Of a stretch of 16,966 bases of DNA, positions 14,925-16,966 are shown piece after piece; the stretch's first letter is position 1; each line of letters begins with the position of its first letter. A program made the translations under genes and the position numbers. Below the pieces are notes generated by a model. That model did not search any database. It saw nothing but the letters and a program-made list of their open reading frames with translations, and was not told where the DNA came from. The DNA comes from HGM11525 sp045649145 (GTDB lineage: Bacteria > Bacillota > Clostridia > UBA1381): assembly GCA_045649145.1 (NCBI GenBank), contig JAZRPK010000053.1, positions 1-16,966 on the forward strand, given 5' to 3'.

Positions 14925-14962
14925 ACAAAGCTCTCTGATAAAATGCAGAGAGCTTTGTTATA
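14925..14962 (+). terminator. Probable terminator of the ClpE-like gene
   Basis: A 13-base-pair stem ACAAAGCTCTCTG/CAGAGAGCTTTGT (14925-14937 and 14946-14958) with an 8-base loop starts 4 bases after the stop codon. The tail is TATATTA rather than a clean U-run, so termination may be partial, although the stem is strong. Confidence 0.7.
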
Positions 14963-15099
14963 TTAAGAAAAAATGTCAACGATGCCTTAGTTTTTGGTAC
15001 AATTTATAAAATAGAAAATGAGATTTTAAGAGAAAAACGGCGATTTTGAAAGAAATCGAGAGCATTGTAATAATATTTTGAATTTTATTGAAAAATGTG

Positions 15100-15128
15100 T
15101 TGACACTAAAGGAAAAAAGTAGTACAAT
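15100..15128 (+). promoter_or_regulatory. Strong sigma-A promoter of rplM-rpsI
   Basis: A perfect TTGACA (15100-15105) and TACAAT (15123-15128) are separated by 17 bases, with A/T-rich sequence upstream. The predicted start near 15135 gives a leader of about 70 bases, which is where the L13 leader structure begins. Confidence 0.9.
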
Positions 15129-15134
15129 ACATTT

Positions 15135-15200
15135 TGCGCGGTGAGAAATCGCCGAAAGGATAAAAGAGCAAAAAGGCTCGAAATGTATAAGGAGGTAATT
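15135..15200 (+). ncRNA. L13-type ribosomal protein leader
   Basis: The rplM leader contains a hairpin CGGUGA/UCGCCG (15139-15144 and 15149-15154, one G-U pair) closed by a GAAA tetraloop. A second hairpin GAGC/GCUC (15166-15169 and 15176-15179) with loop AAAAAG follows, and then the ribosome binding site AAGGAGG (15189-15195). A conserved L13 leader is known in low-GC Gram-positive bacteria in front of rplM-rpsI and is thought to mediate autoregulation. Position and a two-hairpin layout fit, but I have not compared it base by base with the family model. Confidence 0.6.
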
Positions 15201-15204
15201 TTCA

Positions 15205-15645
15205 ATGAATAGCAGTTATATGGCAAAACCGGCTGAAATTGAAAGAAAATGGTATATCATTGATGCGGCAGGCAAGCCCCTCGGCAGAGTTGCAGCAGCT
15301 GCTGCAAGCATCTTGAGAGGAAAGCACCTTCCCACCTACACACCGCACGTAGATTGCGGCGACCACGTTATCGTAATCAACTGCGATAAGGCTGTCCTTA
15401 CAGGTAACAAGCTTGCGGACAAGGTTCGTTACTACCACACAGGCTGGGTTGGCGGTATCAAAGAAATCCGTTACAGCAAGCTTATGGCAGAGAATCCTGA
15501 AAAGGCTATGATGTACGCTGTTAAGGGAATGCTCCCGAACAACACAGTAGGCAGAACATCTCTTACAAGACTTCGTGTTTATAAGGGTGCCGAGCATGAG
15601 CACGCTGCACAGAAGCCCGAGATGTGGACTCAGGAAATTAAGTAA
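15205..15645 (+). CDS. rplM: 50S ribosomal protein L13
   Basis: A 146-residue protein, the normal size for bacterial L13, which binds 23S rRNA early in large-subunit assembly. Recognisable segments are the start KPAEIERKWYIIDAAGKPLGR, LRGKHLPTYTPHVDCGD, VINCDKAVLTGNK, and the central YYHTGWVGGIKEI followed by AVKGMLPNN and LRVYKGAEHEH. The ATG at 15205 follows AAGGAGG with a 9-base gap. It forms an operon with rpsI 14 bases downstream and is preceded by a strong promoter and a structured leader. The few residues before the KPAEIERKW segment (MNSSYMA) leave ATG 15220 as an alternative, but the ribosome binding site favours 15205. Confidence 0.98.
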   Translation: MNSSYMAKPAEIERKWYIIDAAGKPLGRVAAAAASILRGKHLPTYTPHVDCGDHVIVINCDKAVLTGNKLADKVRYYHTGWVGGIKEIRYSKLMAENPEKAMMYAVKGMLPNNTVGRTSLTRLRVYKGAEHEHAAQKPEMWTQEIK

Positions 15646-15659
15646 GGAGGTAACGAGCA

Positions 15660-16055
15660 ATGGCAAAAGAACAGTATTGCGGTACAGGCAGAAGAAAGTC
15701 ATCAGTTGCACGAGTTCGCCTTGTTCCCGGCAACGGCAAAATCACAATTAACAAAAGAGATTTAGACGAGTATTTCGGTCTTGATACATTAAAGGTTATC
15801 GTTCGTCAGCCGCTTGCAGCTACATCAACAGAGGGTAAATTTGATGTAATTGCAACAGTTGAGGGCGGCGGCTTTACCGGTCAGGCAGGCGCAATCCGCC
15901 ACGGTATTGCACGTGCACTTCTTGAGGTTGATTCTGACGCTTACAGAGCAGCTCTTAAGAGCGCAGGCTACCTCACAAGAGATTCAAGAATGAAGGAAAG
16001 AAAGAAGTACGGCTTGAAGGCTGCACGTCGCGCTCCCCAGTTCTCAAAGAGATAA
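15660..16055 (+). CDS. rpsI: 30S ribosomal protein S9
   Basis: A 131-residue protein of normal size for bacterial S9. The start contains GTGRRKSSVARVRL, the middle GGGFTGQAGAIRHGIARAL, and the C-terminus DSRMKERKKYGLKAARR and QFSKR. The final SKR is the conserved basic tail that reaches the P-site tRNA in the small subunit. The ATG at 15660 has a GGAGG at 15646-15650 that begins right after the rplM stop. Co-transcribed with rplM and ended by the palindromic terminator at 16074-16102. Confidence 0.98.
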   Translation: MAKEQYCGTGRRKSSVARVRLVPGNGKITINKRDLDEYFGLDTLKVIVRQPLAATSTEGKFDVIATVEGGGFTGQAGAIRHGIARALLEVDSDAYRAALKSAGYLTRDSRMKERKKYGLKAARRAPQFSKR

Positions 16056-16073
16056 TTATTATCTACCAAAAAC

Positions 16074-16102
16074 CCCGCAAGGAATTCCTTGCGGGATTTT
16101 TT
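16074..16102. terminator. Bidirectional terminator between rpsI and the DUF554 gene
   Basis: A perfect 22-base palindrome, arms CCCGCAAGGAA (16074-16084) and TTCCTTGCGGG (16085-16095), is followed by T6 at 16097-16102 on the plus strand. It is preceded by A5C on the same strand, which gives a T-run on the minus strand. It lies 18 bases after rpsI and just past the stop of the convergent DUF554 gene, so it can serve both. Confidence 0.92.
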
Positions 16103-16103
16103 A

Positions 16104-16832
16104 TTATCCAATAAATTTAAGTACCGTATTATAAACCGCCGCAACCACCAAAGCAGGCAACATATTGCCGACCTTGATTTTCTTTCCAAAGCATAGGTTT
16201 ACTCCGACGCAGAAGATAAGCGCCGACCCGACAAGCGAGAGGTCGTTTATCACAGCATCACTAACAAACGAGCCGCCGATTGCCGCCAGCACAGTTATCC
16301 CGCCCTGATACACAAAGAGCGGTATCGCCGAAAAGATTGCGCCTGCACCGTGCGTTGATGCGAATATCATCACTATCACGAAGTCAAGCACAGACTTTGC
16401 CGCCAGCATAGAATAATCTCCGCTGATGCCGTCCTGCATCGAGCCGACAATCGCCATTGCACCAACACAGATTATCAGCGACACATTGACAAAGCCATCT
16501 ACAAACATTGTATCATTCTGCTTTTTAACCGCCGTTTTAATCCGCTCTCCCAGCGAGTCCATCTTAGTTTCAATGTCCAGCATCTCTCCCAAGGAAGAGC
16601 CTATCACCAGCGAGAATATCAAGAGCATCGTACCCGTTGTGTCAAACTTTCCGTCGGTTAAAACAAGCATTTTTGAAATTGTGCCCGCCGCACCGATAAA
16701 TATGGTAGAAATTCCGCACGCCTGCATCAGGATACTATGTACACCGGGCTTGATTCCATTTTTCAAGCCCATACCGATAATGCCCGCAACTATAACCGCC
16801 GCCGTATTTATAATCGTTCCCAATCCAATCAT
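16104..16832 (-). CDS. DUF554-family membrane protein
   Basis: A 242-residue polytopic membrane protein of the DUF554 (YdfK/YqgA-like) family. It begins MIGLGTIINTAAVIVAGIIG and carries the family's glycine-rich helices, such as LLIFSLVIGSSLGEMLDIE, FVNVSLIICVGAMAIVGSMQDG, and ASTHGAGAIFSAIPLFVYQGG. About seven hydrophobic segments are visible. The ATG at 16832 is chosen because an AGGGGA lies 8-13 bases upstream and the family begins here; 27 further upstream codons in frame overlap the previous gene and look non-coding. It starts 11 bases after the stop of the transporter fragment upstream, so the two are probably one operon. The biochemical function of the family is not established; transport is a guess. 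Confidence 0.9.
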   Translation of the reverse strand: MIGLGTIINTAAVIVAGIIGMGLKNGIKPGVHSILMQACGISTIFIGAAGTISKMLVLTDGKFDTTGTMLLIFSLVIGSSLGEMLDIETKMDSLGERIKTAVKKQNDTMFVDGFVNVSLIICVGAMAIVGSMQDGISGDYSMLAAKSVLDFVIVMIFASTHGAGAIFSAIPLFVYQGGITVLAAIGGSFVSDAVINDLSLVGSALIFCVGVNLCFGKKIKVGNMLPALVVAAVYNTVLKFIG

Positions 16833-16843
16833 CAAAACATCCC

Positions 16844-16966
16844 CTACAAAGTCATAATATAATATATAACAGGCATTGTAACAAGTCCTGCTATCGTGGT
16901 TATCAATATACACTCAGAGGTATATACCGTATCACCGCCATATTCCTGTGTGAGCACTGCCACAAT
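16844..16966 (-). CDS. C-terminal end of a probable AEC-family transporter
   Basis: Reading the minus strand inward from the window edge gives 40 codons ending in TAG at 16844. The peptide has the pattern VAVLTQEYGGDTVYTSE, then a hydrophobic helix ILITTIAGLVTMPVIYYI. This matches the C-terminus of AEC (auxin efflux carrier) permeases, where a YGGD near the last loop is followed by a final helix with TxP. The gene continues beyond the window. It reads directly into the DUF554 gene with an 11-base gap. The fragment is short, so the family call is moderate and rests on that one motif and the following helix. Confidence 0.65.
   Translation of the reverse strand: MVAVLTQEYGGDTVYTSECILITTIAGLVTMPVIYYIMTL

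Noticed and set aside
16856..16884. TTGTTA-N17-TATATT promoter-like pair on the minus strand before the DUF554 gene
   Set aside because: It lies inside the 3' end of the probable AEC coding sequence in AT-rich codons. Co-transcription is simpler, so it is not listed as a feature, though an internal promoter is possible.
16833..16913. 27-codon extension of the DUF554 protein
   Set aside because: It overlaps the transporter fragment in another frame, and the family start with a ribosome binding site lies at 16832.

Overview
The window looks like chromosomal DNA of a low-to-mid GC Firmicute of the class Clostridia, probably a gut Ruminococcaceae/Oscillospiraceae-type organism. This is inferred from the strong AGGAGG-type ribosome binding sites and TTGACA/TATAAT promoters, the rplM-rpsI pair behind its own leader, a clostridial-type 876-residue pyruvate phosphate dikinase, a zinc-finger Clp ATPase of the ClpE kind, and a G5/M23 cell-wall peptidase. 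No species can be named from the sequence alone. The window is densely coded and mostly housekeeping. No rRNA, tRNA, CRISPR array or intact insertion sequence was seen.

Layout. (1) 1-333: 3' end of a PfkB-family sugar kinase, probably KdgK. (2) 459-4136, plus strand: a probable operon of an OmpR-type response regulator, its membrane histidine kinase, dihydrofolate reductase and a class I DAHP synthase, closed by a hairpin terminator. (3) 4245-9549, minus strand: pyruvate phosphate dikinase with its own promoter and terminator, preceded by a type II (Ca2+-type) P-type ATPase. (4) 9719-11090, plus strand: a two-gene unit of a REP-associated tyrosine transposase (RAYT/IS200-like Y1) homologue whose catalytic residues are substituted, and an unrecognised membrane protein with about five transmembrane segments. 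(5) 11123-12277, minus strand: a secreted G5-M23 peptidase, convergent with the previous unit across a shared terminator. (6) 12603-14921, plus strand: a ClpE-like AAA+ unfoldase divergent from the peptidase. (7) 15205-16055: ribosomal proteins L13 and S9 behind a strong promoter and a structured leader. (8) 16104-16966, minus strand: a DUF554 membrane protein and the last 40 codons of what looks like an AEC-family transporter.

The genes form separate functional units rather than one pathway. DAHP synthase and DHFR feed aromatic and folate metabolism. PPDK and KdgK belong to central carbon metabolism. The ClpE-like protein acts in protein quality control. The most unusual item is the RAYT homologue at 9719-10498. 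It aligns along its whole length with the family, but the first His of the HUH motif is Arg and the nucleophilic Tyr is Phe. It also carries a Lys/Pro-rich tail and shares a transcript with a membrane protein, which suggests a domesticated, non-cleaving DNA-binding protein.
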